Assembly (NCBI GenBank): GCA_022575985.1
Contig: JAKSXM010000040.1
Coordinates: 15,394,001-15,458,000, forward strand
From: Anagrus nilaparvatae
Lineage: Eukaryota; Arthropoda; Insecta; Hymenoptera; Mymaridae
DNA: 64,000 nucleotides
Direction: 5' to 3'
The notes below the pieces were generated by a model. The model saw only the letters and a list, made by a program, of their open reading frames with translations, was not told where the DNA came from and did no database searches. Below, piece after piece: positions 47,618 to 59,770 of this stretch. How positions within the stretch are numbered: position 1 is the first letter of the stretch; each line of letters starts with the position of its first letter. The position numbers and the translations under genes are program-made.

Positions 47618-48895
47618 TTTTTTTTTATATTCCATTCGCTCAGATTTATAATTTAATTTCTTTATTTAAAGAAATCTGTAAAAATTCTTTAATTAAGCAT
47701 ATATACTTGAAAATTAAAGGCAGAAACAAAGCCTTTTGAATTTTAAATTATATGCTTGAAATTTCAAGCAAACAATTTAAAATTCAAAATTTTTATAAAA
47801 GTATCCATAGGTTAAATTTATTTAAAGTTAGATTTATTCAGACATTTATTTAAAGTCGTTCTTCCCAGTATTCCGAATCCGTTGAGTGATTAACAAAAAA
47901 TTATTAATTTAACTATTAAATTATGTTAAAAATATTTTCTTTATTCATTAAATTAATCTTCCTAATATTATTCACAAGTTTAATGATACGTATCTTTTTA
48001 TTTTACTAATTAAAATAACATTTTATATATTATTGTTTTTTAATCGTGTAGTACTTCTGCAGAAAGAATAAATTTAAAATACAACTTTAAACTAGTATGT
48101 GTTTTATTTATTAAATAAAAAGAAATATATTTTATTAAATGATGTTTTTGCGCTTATTTATGAAAAAAAATTGGTTTAAAAAAATAAACTAATAGAAAAT
48201 AAATAAATAATTTGCAATAAACTAAAGAATAATACAAATAATATTATTAAAGTTTGTGCTTTTAGTAATAGTATTAGTACGCGCGCTGTATATAATAAAC
48301 AAACAATACGGCGTCCCGTCTGCTAAAACTGCGTTATAAAATTTTCTTCGTTTAATTACGCGAAATTTCCCACGTATACCTCATATTCGGAAAGTACCAA
48401 TAAATTCTTTAAGCTTTGAACTTTTAATTTATTGCTATCTCCATTGGGAATTTCTCAATTTGTTAGCAAAAATTATTAATTTTCGGAATTTTCTCCATAA
48501 GACTAATGTAATATTTATTTATCTTTGTACCCTGATATCTAAAAATTTTGCACGACTATCGACTATGAGACCCATACCATTGGATTCCTGAGAATTTCCT
48601 CTAGCTAACTGTATATACCTTTATTCGGAATTTTCCTGGGAAGAACGACCTTAAAAAATTTTATTTAGATTATTTTATTTTATTTTTTGGTAAAAAATTA
48701 TGTGGAACGTCGATCATTTTATTGAAAAATAAATTATAATTTATAATTTCAAAATTAATTATAATTTCAAAAGGCTGTATTTATCTTTTTAATTTTTAAA
48801 TGTATATGCGTAATTAAAGGTTTTTTTACAAATTTCTTTAAATAGATAAATTAAATTATAAATCTGAGCGAATCGAATATAAAAAAAAAAAAATT
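47618..48895. repeat. Large inverted repeat (arms ~150 bp) with a nested element
   Basis: CATTCGCTCAGATTTATAAT, TTAATTTCTTTATTTAAAGA and on through the AGCCTTTTGAA block on the left (47633-47740) is mirrored at 48745-48885. Inside, TAAAGTCGTTCTTCCCAG (47850) and CTGGGAAGAACGACCTTA (48632) mark a second inverted pair, an ~800-bp element inserted in the palindrome. The core includes a GC-richer patch at 48280-48420 without an ORF. Confidence 0.75.
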
Positions 48896-49042
48896 TTTAA
48901 GAATGCGTTTCGGTTAAATTGATCTTCTAAAATTCAAGTCACTGTATTAAAAAAAATTTAAAACAGATAATTAATATTAATAAAATTTTTTATACCAACA
49001 ATAAAGTATTGTATTTAATATATTCTTTTATTTTAATGTATA

Positions 49043-50407
49043 TGAGAAAATCCACCAAAAGATTGCCCTTAAGTGTTCAACCTTTTGAAAAAAAAAAATT
49101 TTCACGCACACCTTGCTAATACGTTTTTTTGTGTTCTTTAGATCATATATAGTCACAAAAAAGCGATGAACAGAAAAAATGTTGCGGGTACAATAGTTTT
49201 TTTTGAGTTGGAAGGCTCAAAATCACGTTTTTTCGATATTTGAAAAAAACCAAATTTTGAAAGTTTTTTTTAATCAATTAAAATCATTATAAACGATAAA
49301 TTTATGTTTTTTCACTTGTATTGTACTCATAAATGACTAAAAAAAAGCTTTTTTCTAAAAAAAGGATACAAATTTTTAATTATTAGCGTCTTAAGGGGGC
49401 TCAAAAATCAAAAAAACTTGTTTAAAAATAAAAATTGCTTATTTAGCTTTTAAAACTTTTTTAAGTGGTATTATTATTAAAAAATAATAATAAAAAGTTA
49501 AATAAAATAAAATTCATTAATTATGAGCTTTAAAAATCACCTAAAACAGCTAAAAACAACTCTAAAGCTAAATTAACCAATTTTGGCTCATTTTTAAAAT
49601 AACAAAATCAGTCTTGTTTTTAATGATTTTCATTATTACTTAAGTTTTTTACAGGTTTTTTTATTATTTACTTGAATTTTACATATTTTGAAGTATTATT
49701 TTTCTGTTGAAAATAATTTTTCTTTTAATTTTCAACGTCTTAGACCAGTTCAAATGTTAAATATTGGGTCTTTTTAAAATTCATAAAATTGAAATTTTTC
49801 TAGCAGATTCAAATGATGTTATAAACTGGACTAAAAGACGTATATTACTTAGTAATTTTTCCCGTAAAATTCGAAATCACTATTTATTTTAACATTTAAC
49901 TATGATTTACTGGAGAAAAATTCATTTTTTTTGGGGTACCAATTATGAGGGGACCAATTTTAAAAAGTTTCGCAGTCTTCAAGAAAAAATTTTCTGAATA
50001 ATATTTGCAATTTTTACTCATATATTTTTTCCTCAGGAATTCGATGAAACAACCAGTTTTTTCATCTGGGGTTTTCCTTAGCCTTAAAATCTTATGTTTC
50101 TGTTTTTACTGGTTTTGTCCACTCTTATATATTTTGCATTAGTAGCCCATTTAAGCCTAAAAGGTTTGAAATATTTAAAATTGTCTTTAATAAATAAATA
50201 GTCAGGGAAAAACTACTCGATAAAAAGGCTAAATCCTATTGTTTTTTTAATAAACAAGTTATCGCTAATTAAATATTTTGCAATAATTCTCCTATAATCT
50301 CAATTTCACGTTATTTGAAGTCCAATGATTTAAAAACTTGACAAGTCAGTGAATTTTTATCAGAAAACTAAATGACTTCATTCAGCAGATTTTGGTGGAT
50401 TTTCTCA
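49043..50407. mobile_element. 1.37-kb Tc1/mariner-like non-autonomous element
   Basis: Ends TGAGAAAATCCACCAAAA and TTTTGGTGGATTTTCTCA are perfect 18-bp inverted repeats, each flanked directly by TA, the Tc1/mariner target duplication. The interior (hydrophobic-codon-free, many poly-A/T runs) has no transposase frame. Confidence 0.75.
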
Positions 50408-50892
50408 TATGCATGTTTTTATTTATAATTATATCTAGGTTATAAAATTTTCTCTATTGACTTTTTTGTTATTTTTAAATTTTAATTTTGTCTAATATGG
50501 CTAATAAATAATTAACATTATAAATATACTGAATAGTTGGAAATTTCAAGCATAAGTAATTTTTATAATTTGAAAATATATATATAATTGTATTTTTGAG
50601 GTAAATAATAACTATTTTTTTAAATTAATGTACATTATTAGGTTAAATTATAATTTCTTACTTATTTTTTGGAAATTTTTTAAACTTTTTTTTATTTCTA
50701 ATCAATTAAACTATTTAATACTGATTAATTTTTATATATTATTCAAAATTTTCTTTTTTTTTTAATAGACAATTTATTTATTTATTTATCTATTTATTTT
50801 TTTTTTTTTTTTTCAGATTGACGCAATATAAGTTTTTATACAAATTAAAAAAAAAAATTGAGAGTATATTGTAATTTATTAAAGGAACAATA

Positions 50893-52257
50893 ATGGATTA
50901 TATTAACAACATCAATGATGACTGTTTATTGTATATTTTTAAGAAATTAGCAATATGTGATATTTTTAAAATTCAAAGAGTTTGCAAAAAATGGAAATTT
51001 ATTAGTTCTCTATCTTACTTATATATTAATAAGATTGATTTATCTGATGAATGCTGGGGCTTTCTTGATTTACAAGGAATATTTGATAATAATATCTACA
51101 TAAATTTTAATATCTTATTTGCTACATTAAAAAAATGTGGAAAGTATGTTAAACATATTCATATTAATAATTGAAATCATTATTTAGATCCTTATTCTAT
51201 TATTTATATAAGTAAAAAATGCACAAATTTAACATGTATTGACATTAGAAGCATTTATTATACAAAAAATTAAGTAAAGCATATTTTCCAAAATTGTAAG
51301 AAACTTGAATCATTAGGATTAAATTATTATAAGGATTTTAAGGAAGATGATCTAGTGAAATATTTGAAAACCAATAAAAACATCGTTTCTTTAAAGCTTA
51401 ATCGATTTCATTTGAAAGGTGTTTTTCTTAAGTATTTAATTTATTCAAATTTTAAACAATTACATTTTGAACGTTGTGGAGGCCTTTATATCGACGAATT
51501 TCTTCAACTCATAACAGATTTTAAAAATTTAGAGTCGTTTAAATTAAATAATTGTAACATTGAATTTTTGAATGTAAATTTACAAAATTATATTTTTAAA
51601 AGCATTCGAAAAGTTGATTTCACGATAATGAAATCTATCAGTATAAGTGATCTAATCAATCCTGAAAAAAAGGTATTCGTGTGCTTAAGCTCAAATTTTA
51701 TAAATCATTTTCAGAATTTAAAAATATTAAATATAGCTGACAATATAAATGTGGACGATAAAATGTTGATCCAAATTTGTAATTTAAATTTAAATATTGA
51801 AAATTTAGATATAAGCAATTGTCAAGCTGTGTCTAACAAAGGAATAATTGCCTTATCTAATTTAAAAAATTTAAAAATATTAAAAATTAATCATTTATAC
51901 GAAATTAATGGGACATTTTTAGATTCTTTTAAAACTTTAATAAATATTGAATGTCGCGTGTGTTTAAAATTTAAAAATGAAAATATCATTGAATTAATAA
52001 AAAATAATGTAAATTTAGAATGTATAGATATTTCTGATTGCGAATTAATAACACACAGTTTTATAAAATTTGCAAACCAATATAAACAAAGTGAATCAAC
52101 AATTAAAATAATAATTTATTGCTTCTTATTAGAAATTAATATTCATCACAGTACAAAAAAAATCATTATTAAAAATAAAAATCCTAATTATCCTGAACAT
52201 GATCTTATAGAGAATCACATAAATAGAATCTATTTTTTTCATAATTCGACAATATAA
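50893..52257 (+). pseudogene. F-box/leucine-rich-repeat gene with two in-frame stops
   Basis: One frame of 455 codons interrupted by TGA at 51172-51174 and TAA near 51270, with no frameshift. N-terminal F-box: INDDCLLYIFKKLAICDIFK followed by IQRVCKKWKFIS. The remainder is LRR of the AMN1/SCF-F-box type: LKILNIADNINVDDKMLIQI, LNIENLDISNCQAVSNKGII, LKNLKILKINHLYEI, LECIDISDCELI. F-box proteins recruit substrates to SCF ubiquitin ligases. The two stops could be disabling mutations or errors; the long preserved frame after them suggests recent loss. Paralogue of the next gene. Confidence 0.8.
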
Positions 52258-53164
52258 AATAATTAATAAATTTAAACCATATTTATTATGTCTTTCTTTT
52301 TTGAAAAAATATTTTTTTCTAATTTTAAATTATCAGTAGTGTTGTTATTTTTATCGCCCATCATTTTCTAAATATATATCTATTATTTTCAATCTATTGA
52401 CCAGTACTGGGCTTAGGTGGGTAAAAATTAAAAAACTTTAATTTTTTAAAAAGATGTGGTGTTTATTTGTTAAACGTTTCGCCTGTTTTTTAAAAACACA
52501 GGCCTTTTCAATAACTAAAAATAAATATATAATTTTGATATTCACATTTGTCATATTTTTTTATGTTTGTAAATTATAATAATAAATACCTATATCTATA
52601 TATCACATGTTAAAAATAAGCATTCTTATATTCTATTTATTGCAATCACTTATATTTATATATATTTATTTGATTTCAACAAAATACTATTGTTTGTCAT
52701 TATTGCGTTATATAAAACTTTAAAAATATAAAAAATATAAAAAAACTATTATAAAATAATGTGTGTGTCTGTTAACAAAAATGCAATAGTACAACTGTGA
52801 TGTATCAGCTGTTTTTTGTTTTGTATGGCACAGGGGGTTTCAACTTGTGCATTTCACTTAAGTGTATTGATGGTGTGTATGTATGAGTCATTTAAAATAT
52901 TTGTGTCTTCTTTTAAATTGATTGTTGGGCTGTTTATTTGTATATGCATACTTTCTGAAATTTTCCTTTTTCCCCATACATTTTCTTGATCCATTATTTT
53001 TGGTTTTTTAAAATTTTAAAAAATAATATATTATAATTATAATATTATTTTGAGTATTGAAGTAAATAATCTAAATAAATGAATATATAAAAATGAATAT
53101 TATAAACAAAAATAACATAACACAACCAATCATATTTTATATTTAATTTGAATAAAATAAATTA
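52258..53164. other. Intergenic AT-rich stretch, no gene
   Basis: Low-complexity sequence between the two F-box genes. Only a short GTTTCGCCTGTTTTTTAAAA patch near 52480 and a (GTGT)-rich patch near 52760-52880 stand out. No ORF. Confidence 0.5.
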
Positions 53165-53345
53165 AAGCCAGTAAGGTAAAACAGTTATTGAAATTAATTA
53201 ATTTTGTAATTAAAATAAAAAATTGAATTTTATTGCATCCACTTTGTAATTAAATTTTATGTTGATTAAAAAAAAAAAAAAAAATAAATAAATATCTCAA
53301 AATTTTTAAAAAAAAAAGTTATATTTTCTAAAATTGCTTCACAAT
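53165..53345. mobile_element. Second copy of the GTAAGGTA..ACAGTT MITE
   Basis: CCAGTAAGGTAAAACAGTTA, AATTAATTAATTTTGTAATT and TTGAATTTTATTGCATCCAC match the reverse complement of the copy at 43838-44080. The other end is degraded near 53340. It lies just upstream of the second F-box gene. Confidence 0.55.
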
Positions 53346-53455
53346 AAGGACATAATATAATTGAAATAGAAAATTTTGCTTATTAATAAAATAAGATTTT
53401 AATTATTTTATTGTAAAAAAAATATATAATAAATAAATAAAAAAATTAAGTAATA

Positions 53456-55081
53456 ATGGGTGAAAAATCCAATAAGGTAATGTACTATTATTTAAATTTT
53501 TATAAATTTAAAATTTTTTAAAAATAATTTCATTTATTTAATAATTTGTAGTTTGAATCTATTAACAATGATTTTACATTAAAAGAAAAAGAAAATAAAA
53601 TTTTAAATATAAATGAAATTAATGACGACTGTATAATTGAAATTTTTGCACTATTGCCAATTACTGAAAAAATTAAAATTGAAAAAGTATGCAGAAGATG
53701 GAAATATTTAAGCAGATATGGATGGTCAAATTTTAATAAACTAATTGTAGAAGAAAGTTTTTATCATAATAAATCAGGTTTCGAAAATTTTATTAACAAG
53801 ATAATTATTAGAGCTGGAGTATACATAACAGAAATTAATATTTCAGAAAATTACTTAAATTTTTTTGTTTTAAACAATTATTGCCATAACGGAAAATCCT
53901 TTACTTTTTATTTAAGCAATAATTGTTTAAAATCATTTTTAAATTTTGATAATAAATTAGAAGAATTTTTTTTAAGTAATAATAATTTAGAGTATATAAG
54001 TTTAAATAAGTTAAATTTACATGGTTCTTATCTTAATTTGGTGTATGACATTTTGAATGTTTTAAAATTAAAAAGTATTTATTTACAAGAGCCAAATTAT
54101 TTTTATATTTTGTTAAAAAAATGCCAAAAACTTAAAATTTTATGGATAGATTCTTGCGATTTTGAGTTAATAAAAGTGTTATCTCAAGTTACAGATGAAA
54201 TGGATTTGAATATAATTGAATTAAAATTATATGATTATAAAATTTTTGATGTTACTGAACAACAATTTTCTAAAATTATAAACAATTTAAAAAAATTAAA
54301 TATTTTATTAATTAATAAAAAAGTAATTGATTCAATATATTACACTATTCAAAAAAATGTAATAGAAAATTTAAATTTAACTTTCAATTTTCGTGAACAA
54401 AAAGATTTTTGGAATTTATCACGCAAATTCCAATCTTTAATTAAATTATCAATTGAAAATTTAGACTTAGATGATAATATTTTTAAAAAAATTTCATATT
54501 GTACAAATTTAAAAGAATTAAATCTTTTGAAGGTTAAAATAAATAAATTATCAGAAATAGGTAAAAATTATATTTCAAATTTAAATATATTAGAATCTTT
54601 ATGTATACATACAATTGGATTTCTGTCTAATGATTTTATTATAAATATTTCAAAGATAAAAAGTTTAAAAACTTTAAAAATCAAAGCTCATAATAATGAT
54701 TATGAAGTAAATAATTTGTTTAAAAATTTGGATAAGCTAGAAATATTAAGTATTTCATACTCTAAATATATAAATGACGAATGTTTTTTATATTTACCAT
54801 CTACTTTAAAACAACTTAATCTTTTATTTTGTCAAAATATTACAAATAATGGAATGAATAAAATTTTTGAAAAATGTGTGAATTTAGAAATATTTATATT
54901 TAAATCTTTAAAAAAAATGAATAATAATAATTTGTTAGATATAATTATAGAAACAATACCAATTCGAAATTTTAGAAAATTATTTATCAATGTAACCGGT
55001 ATTTTAATTGATAATATTAATAACAAATCTACACCGTATATAAAATTAATTAGTGACAAAGACTCCATTAATCTTTTTTAA
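53456..55081 (+). CDS. F-box/leucine-rich-repeat protein, intact
   Basis: Exon 1 53456-53476 (MGEKSNK), intron 53477-53551, exon 2 53552-55081; 516 aa. F-box: INDDCIIEIFALLPITEKIK followed by IEKVCRRWKYLSRY. After it come irregular Leu-rich repeats: LEEFFLSNNNLEYISLNKL, LKELNLLKVKINKL, LNILESLCIHTIGFLSND, LKTLKIKAHNN, LEILSISYSKYIND, LKQLNLLFCQNITNNGM. Probable SCF substrate receptor. Paralogous to the disrupted gene 1.2 kb upstream (shared INDDC and V-C-x-x-W-K starts), so a tandem pair with one intact member. Very AT-rich codon use (Asn, Lys, Ile, Leu by TTA). Confidence 0.85.
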
Positions 55082-55673
55082 TTTTATATTTTAATGTATT
55101 TTATTTTTAATTTTATTTATTTTAATTATTAATGTAATACTTATATTTAATTTAATTTTATATTTAATTTTTTTTCATATTTTATTTAACATTAACAAAA
55201 ATAAAAATTTTCATTCATAAAAATGTTTTTATTAATAACCTTGAAAACTAAAAAAAATTATGTTAAAAATTTCTTTTTATGTTTTTTATCTTAGAAAAGC
55301 TACAAATATACTGGAACAAAAAAGAAAAATTTTACTCATTTTTAAAAACTTTTTTTAAAAATTTAAATATTTACTACAACTTTCATAAAATTACTATAAT
55401 AAAGTTTTGGTAAATACTATTAACTAATTACTTAATAAATAATGTGCAATTAATCAATTAATTAAGTCAAAAAAATTTTGTTTGATTTTTTAACTCTTTA
55501 TGAACCTTAAAAGGAATTTTTTCACTAGATAAATACAAAAATGATGATTCAAATAACGTACAATTTTATTACACAAATACAGGTAATTTATTTTTTTTTT
55601 ATTTTGTCTCAAATTGACTCAAACTAAAATCATTGACACACAAAATAATTTTTACCATTATGTAATTTATACC

Positions 55674-55707
<34 letters not shown>

Positions 55708-56268
55708 CAAAAATTTCTTATGAAGACCAAATCCGCACACTGAAAAGGCGAATATAGCAAAATACCCCCATTAGGGGTAGTTCTAGTTATATTAAGGGTA
55801 AAATATTAATTTTTTAGGAAAAAAATTCCTATTCACGATCAATTACCCAAAAAACCCTTGAAAACTAATTCTGGACATTAAAAGCAAGCAAATAGTAGAC
55901 ACACATCTTTTAGGAGTAAGTTTCGTTGATTTAAGGCTGAAATAGTATTTTTTATTTAAAAATATTTAAATTTTGTAATCAGCGTCCCAAAAAATCCATT
56001 TTGACCAAATCTGAAGACTTGGAACTTTAGCAAATTTAAGGCTTTTTCTCACATTTCTTAAATAAAAGATCCTGGAATTTATAATCAGCTACCAAAACAC
56101 TGATAGTAGAACAAATCTGATGTTGGTCGTAAATTTAATAACTTTAACCATATATTTACTAAAGTATTTATAGAAAATAGATTACAAAAATTTGTAATTC
56201 TGATGCAAAGTGATGCAGAGTATTTTATCTACCTAACAACCGTTTCTGAAAATATTTAAACAGTTCAG

Positions 56269-56318
<50 letters not shown>

Positions 56319-56706
56319 AGCATCATGCATAATAATAAATATATTAATAAATTCCTGAGTTTCCCTAACATTCTATAAATAATAATAAAATCATTGATTT
56401 TATTTGATTTTCCAATATTCCAGACTAATTGGTAATTTTGTAGATTAAATTTATTTACCAGAATATTTATTGGTAATCCTACAAACGTATAATGTAGTAA
56501 AAAAGATTTTTTTTATTTTTTAAATAGTTTATTGATTTAAAAGAAATTAATTAAAAATACATCATTAAAATTTATTATTAAAAATTATGATTAAAAAAAA
56601 TAAATAAATAAAATATAAATATAATCTAATATATAGAAAAATAAATTATAAATAATAAAATTTTTAAATAAAAATTAATAAAGGATAATTTTACTTTACA
56701 AATTTT
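55082..56706. other. Intergenic stretch with poly-T and poly-A tracts
   Basis: A ~30-bp T run (about 55678-55707) and a ~48-bp A run (about 56269-56316) bracket 560 bp of slightly GC-richer sequence (for example CCCCCATTAGGGGTAGTTCT) without an ORF. It could be a retroposed fragment. Nothing else is recognised. Confidence 0.45.
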
Positions 56707-57687
56707 TTAATCTTCAAATAAATTAATAATGGATGTACCTGTGAATGTAATTTTTTTTACGTTTTGATATTCAGTTATTTTTACATTTTTAATAGATATA
56801 TGATCGTCTATTTGGAAATTAAAAATTTTCGCGTTACTATTCCACAAAACAAGTTTGATCTAAAAGAAAATGTTAATTAAAATATAATAAAATATAATAC
56901 TTTTAATAAAACAATAAAATTACTATGAACTCCTTTTTTTCATCAGATAGTTCTATTTCTCTGACAAGTTTAATATTTTTCTCGATTATTTCTCCGATTG
57001 AATATACAAATCCATTAATATCTAATTAACAAAATTTTATTTTTTATATTATTAGGCAAATATTACTTTCATATAATATTAAAATTTGTTTGTTTTTTTT
57101 TTTTTAAATTGTTTTTTTTTTACCTATGCACTTGTCTATTTCTAAATTTGGTATTTCTTTTAAATCAGTAAACTCGTAGCTTAATTTTAATAATTTATTT
57201 TCTATTTCATCTTCTCTTACTTCAAATTTTGAGTTTTTAGAAGCTTTTAATTCGTATTTATGATTTGTTTTATATTTAGTTGTAGTTATTTCACAATCCG
57301 AAATTTTGTATACTTTATGTATCTAAATTTAAAATTAAAAAAATTATAAATAAAAAGTTTTTTAAGAAAATTAGCCAATAAAGAATTACATGTATTTCAT
57401 CATAAAATTTTTTTGCTTCATCAAAAAAAACACATTTAATTATTCCTGTATTATCTAATAAATTGATATGAAAATATAATCCTTCATCCTTTTTATTTTT
57501 CCAACTTTGCATTTCTGATTTGCTAAGTACTTTAGCTATTATTAACCAGCTAACATAAAAAAAAAATTAAATTAAAAATAATTATATAGATAAAAAAAAA
57601 ATTAATTTTTAAAATTTGTTATTACTTTTTGAAAATATATGGTGTTAAATTTTCTATTTTTTTTTCTGTCTTATTAATTTCATCCAT
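56707..57687 (-). CDS. Mini-RPA1: tandem OB-fold ssDNA-binding protein (DBD-A/DBD-B only)
   Basis: Five exons (57687-57626, 57549-57390, 57322-57124, 57021-56924, 56859-56707) join in phase: 223 aa, no disruptions. DBD-A matches RPA70: IENLTPYIFKNWLIIAKVLS, then KSEMQSWKNKKDEGLYFHIN, LLDNTGIIKCVFFDEAKKFY and VYKISDCEITTTKYKTNHKY. The linker LKLSYEFTDLKEIPNLEIDK corresponds to the VQFDF..I..L region. DBD-B: INGFVYSIGEIIEKN..LVREIELSDE..IKLVLWNSNAKIFNFQI, ending ITFTGTSIINLFED. Full RPA1 is ~600 aa with an N-terminal interaction domain and DBD-C, which nucleates the trimer; both are absent. So it should bind ssDNA but not assemble RPA. RPA1-like ORFs also travel in Helitrons, but this one has host-style introns. 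Confidence 0.82.
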
Positions 57688-57699
57688 TTTTCTTTTTAA

Positions 57700-58170
57700 T
57701 AACTTCTAAATAAATATATTTTAAAAAATTTTTAATTAATCATTTTTTTCTGAATCATTCATTTTTTATTATTTTTATATATTGTATTATTATTAAATAA
57801 ATATTTACTTCTAAAATAAATTATATTATAAGCAACGTTATTATTGAAATAAAAATTATTATTTGCAAATGTTATCAAATTCTTATTAGATAGGTTATAT
57901 GAGTATAAAATAATAAATAAATAAATAATATATTATCTTTAATGAACATAGATACATGTATGATTGTTTTATTTTTTATGTCATTTTATAATTTTTAAAT
58001 AATAAAATATTTTATTTAATTCGAATACTTTCAATATTTTAATTAAATAATTTTTTTTTTTCGTCTTTATTATTTTAAATATTAAAAGATTTTTTTTTTT
58101 TAAATTATTTAATTTTTTTATTAATTTTTTTTTATTTTTATTTACTTTATATTTTTTTTTTTATTTATTT
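57700..58170. other. Very AT-rich spacer, no gene
   Basis: Almost pure A/T (poly-T runs 58040-58165). No coding or structural signal beyond simple sequence; includes the presumed promoter side of the mini-RPA1 gene. Confidence 0.5.
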
Positions 58171-58171
58171 A

Positions 58172-58470
58172 AATGCGCAATACGATTCATATCATCTTAT
58201 ACACCGTGGACCGCAACACCCGAAGTAGTAAATTCCGTCTTTTTAATACCCATCCCACCCATTTTGTCTCTAGCAGAATTCAGACAACGATAGCTATGGT
58301 CCTTGGGCTACGAATTCGGAGTTTCCTTTACCGATATATGAAAGCTCCAACTTCAGGATCTGTATTTCTTTGAGCGGTAGTAGCCAAGTATAAGCCGCAC
58401 GCTTCGCTGCTTAACCTGTACGATTATCGCCTTCGAACCACTACTGACATGCCACGGTGCCGGTTGATTT
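58172..58470 (-). mobile_element. 5S rRNA-derived SINE-like element
   Basis: A 300-bp island of balanced base composition. Read on the minus strand, GGTTAAGCAGCG, then GCGGCTTATACTTGGCTACT and ACCGCTC closely track the internal promoter of 5S rRNA (GTTAAGCAGCG..GCGG..AGTACTTGGATGG..GACCGC). The earlier part (CACCGTGGCATG..GGTTCGAAGGCGATAATCGTA) follows the 5' half of 5S. About 170 bp of unrelated tail follows (AAATACAGATCCTGAAGTTG onward). This is the layout of a SINE3-type element. Too diverged to be a functional 5S gene; the plus-strand open frame across it is incidental. Confidence 0.6.
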
Positions 58471-58854
58471 ACTTTATATTTATATAAATAAAAAATAATA
58501 TAAAATATTTGAATATAAAATTTAAAAAAATTATAAAAATTAACCAGAATTAAAAAAAAATAATAAAAATTAAAAAATTTAGATAAACAAAGGTAAAAAA
58601 AAAATATTACTTTCGCTAATATAATTTAAAATAAAAAAAAAAAAAAAAAATTTTTTGTAGAAATAAATAATTTTTAGTGTACCAAGAAGAAATAATAAAT
58701 TTAAGAATTATTGATACAGTAGAAAATAAAAAAATTAATATTTTGTTTATTTAATTATATTATTATTTACTACTAATTACGCTTAATTAAATCTTATATT
58801 GCAGGTATTGTAGGCTTAATTATTAAATTTAACGATCATTCTAATACTTTCGAC

Positions 58855-59770
58855 CTGAAGTTTTTTCAAAACGAATAATTCGCAAATAATTTAAAAATCA
58901 AAGATCGAATTTTTAGCCTTAATCTTCAAGTATTTGCTGGAAATTTGAAGTAAATAATTCGCAAATAATTTAAAAATCAAAGACCGAATTTTTATCCTTA
59001 ATCTTCAAGTATTTGCTGAAATTTCAAGCAAATAATTCGTTAATAATTTAAAAATCAAAGACCGAATTTTCAGCCTTAATTTTCAAGTATTTGCTGTAAA
59101 TTTGAAGCAAATAATTCGCAAATAATTTAAAAATCAAAGACCGAATTTTTAGCCTTAACTTTCAAGTATTTGCTTGAAATTTCAAGCAAATAATTCGCAA
59201 ATAATTTAAAAATCGAAGACCGAATTTTCAGACTTAATTTTCAAGTATTTGTTGAAAATTTGAAGCAAATAATTCGCAAATAATTTAAAAATCAAAGACC
59301 TAATTTTTATCCTTAATCTTCAAGTATTTGCTGAAATTTCAAGCAAATAATTCGCTAATAATTTAAAAATCAAAGGTCGAATTTTCATCCTTAATCTTCA
59401 AGTATTTGCTGAAATTTCAAGCAAATAATTCGCAAATAATTTAAAAATCAAAGACCGAATTTTTATCCTTAATCTTCAAGTATTTGCTGAAATTTCAAGC
59501 AAATAGTTCGCAAATAATTTAAAAACCAAAAACTTTAGAATTTTTAGCCTTAATTTTCAAATATTTTCAAGTATTTGAAATTTCAAGCAAATAATTCGCA
59601 AATATTTAAAAAATCAAAGCCTGAATTTTTAGCCTTAACTTTCAAGTATTTGCTTGAAATTTCAAGCAAATAATTCGCAAATAATTTAAAAATCAAAGAC
59701 CAAATTTTTGGCTTTAATTTTCAAGTATTTTTTTGTAATTTCAAGCAAATAATTTAAAAATCAAAAAGAT
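58855..59770 (+). repeat. ~78-bp satellite, about 11-12 units
   Basis: The unit reads CTTCAAGTATTTGCTGAAAT, TTCAAGCAAATAATTCGCAA, ATAATTTAAAAATCAAAGAC, CGAATTTTTATCCTTAAT. Copies are in direct orientation with 5-15 percent variation. The TTGAAATTTCAAGCAAATAA core is the same motif dispersed at 45-50.6 kb, so the array probably seeded from, or gave rise to, those copies. Confidence 0.92.

Noticed and set aside
58173..58373. 66-codon open frame in a GC-normal island
   Set aside because: The island reads better as a 5S-derived SINE on the opposite strand.
58855..59770. Regular 78-bp spacing considered as a CRISPR array
   Set aside because: Units are repeated along their full length with no unique spacers, and the context is eukaryotic.
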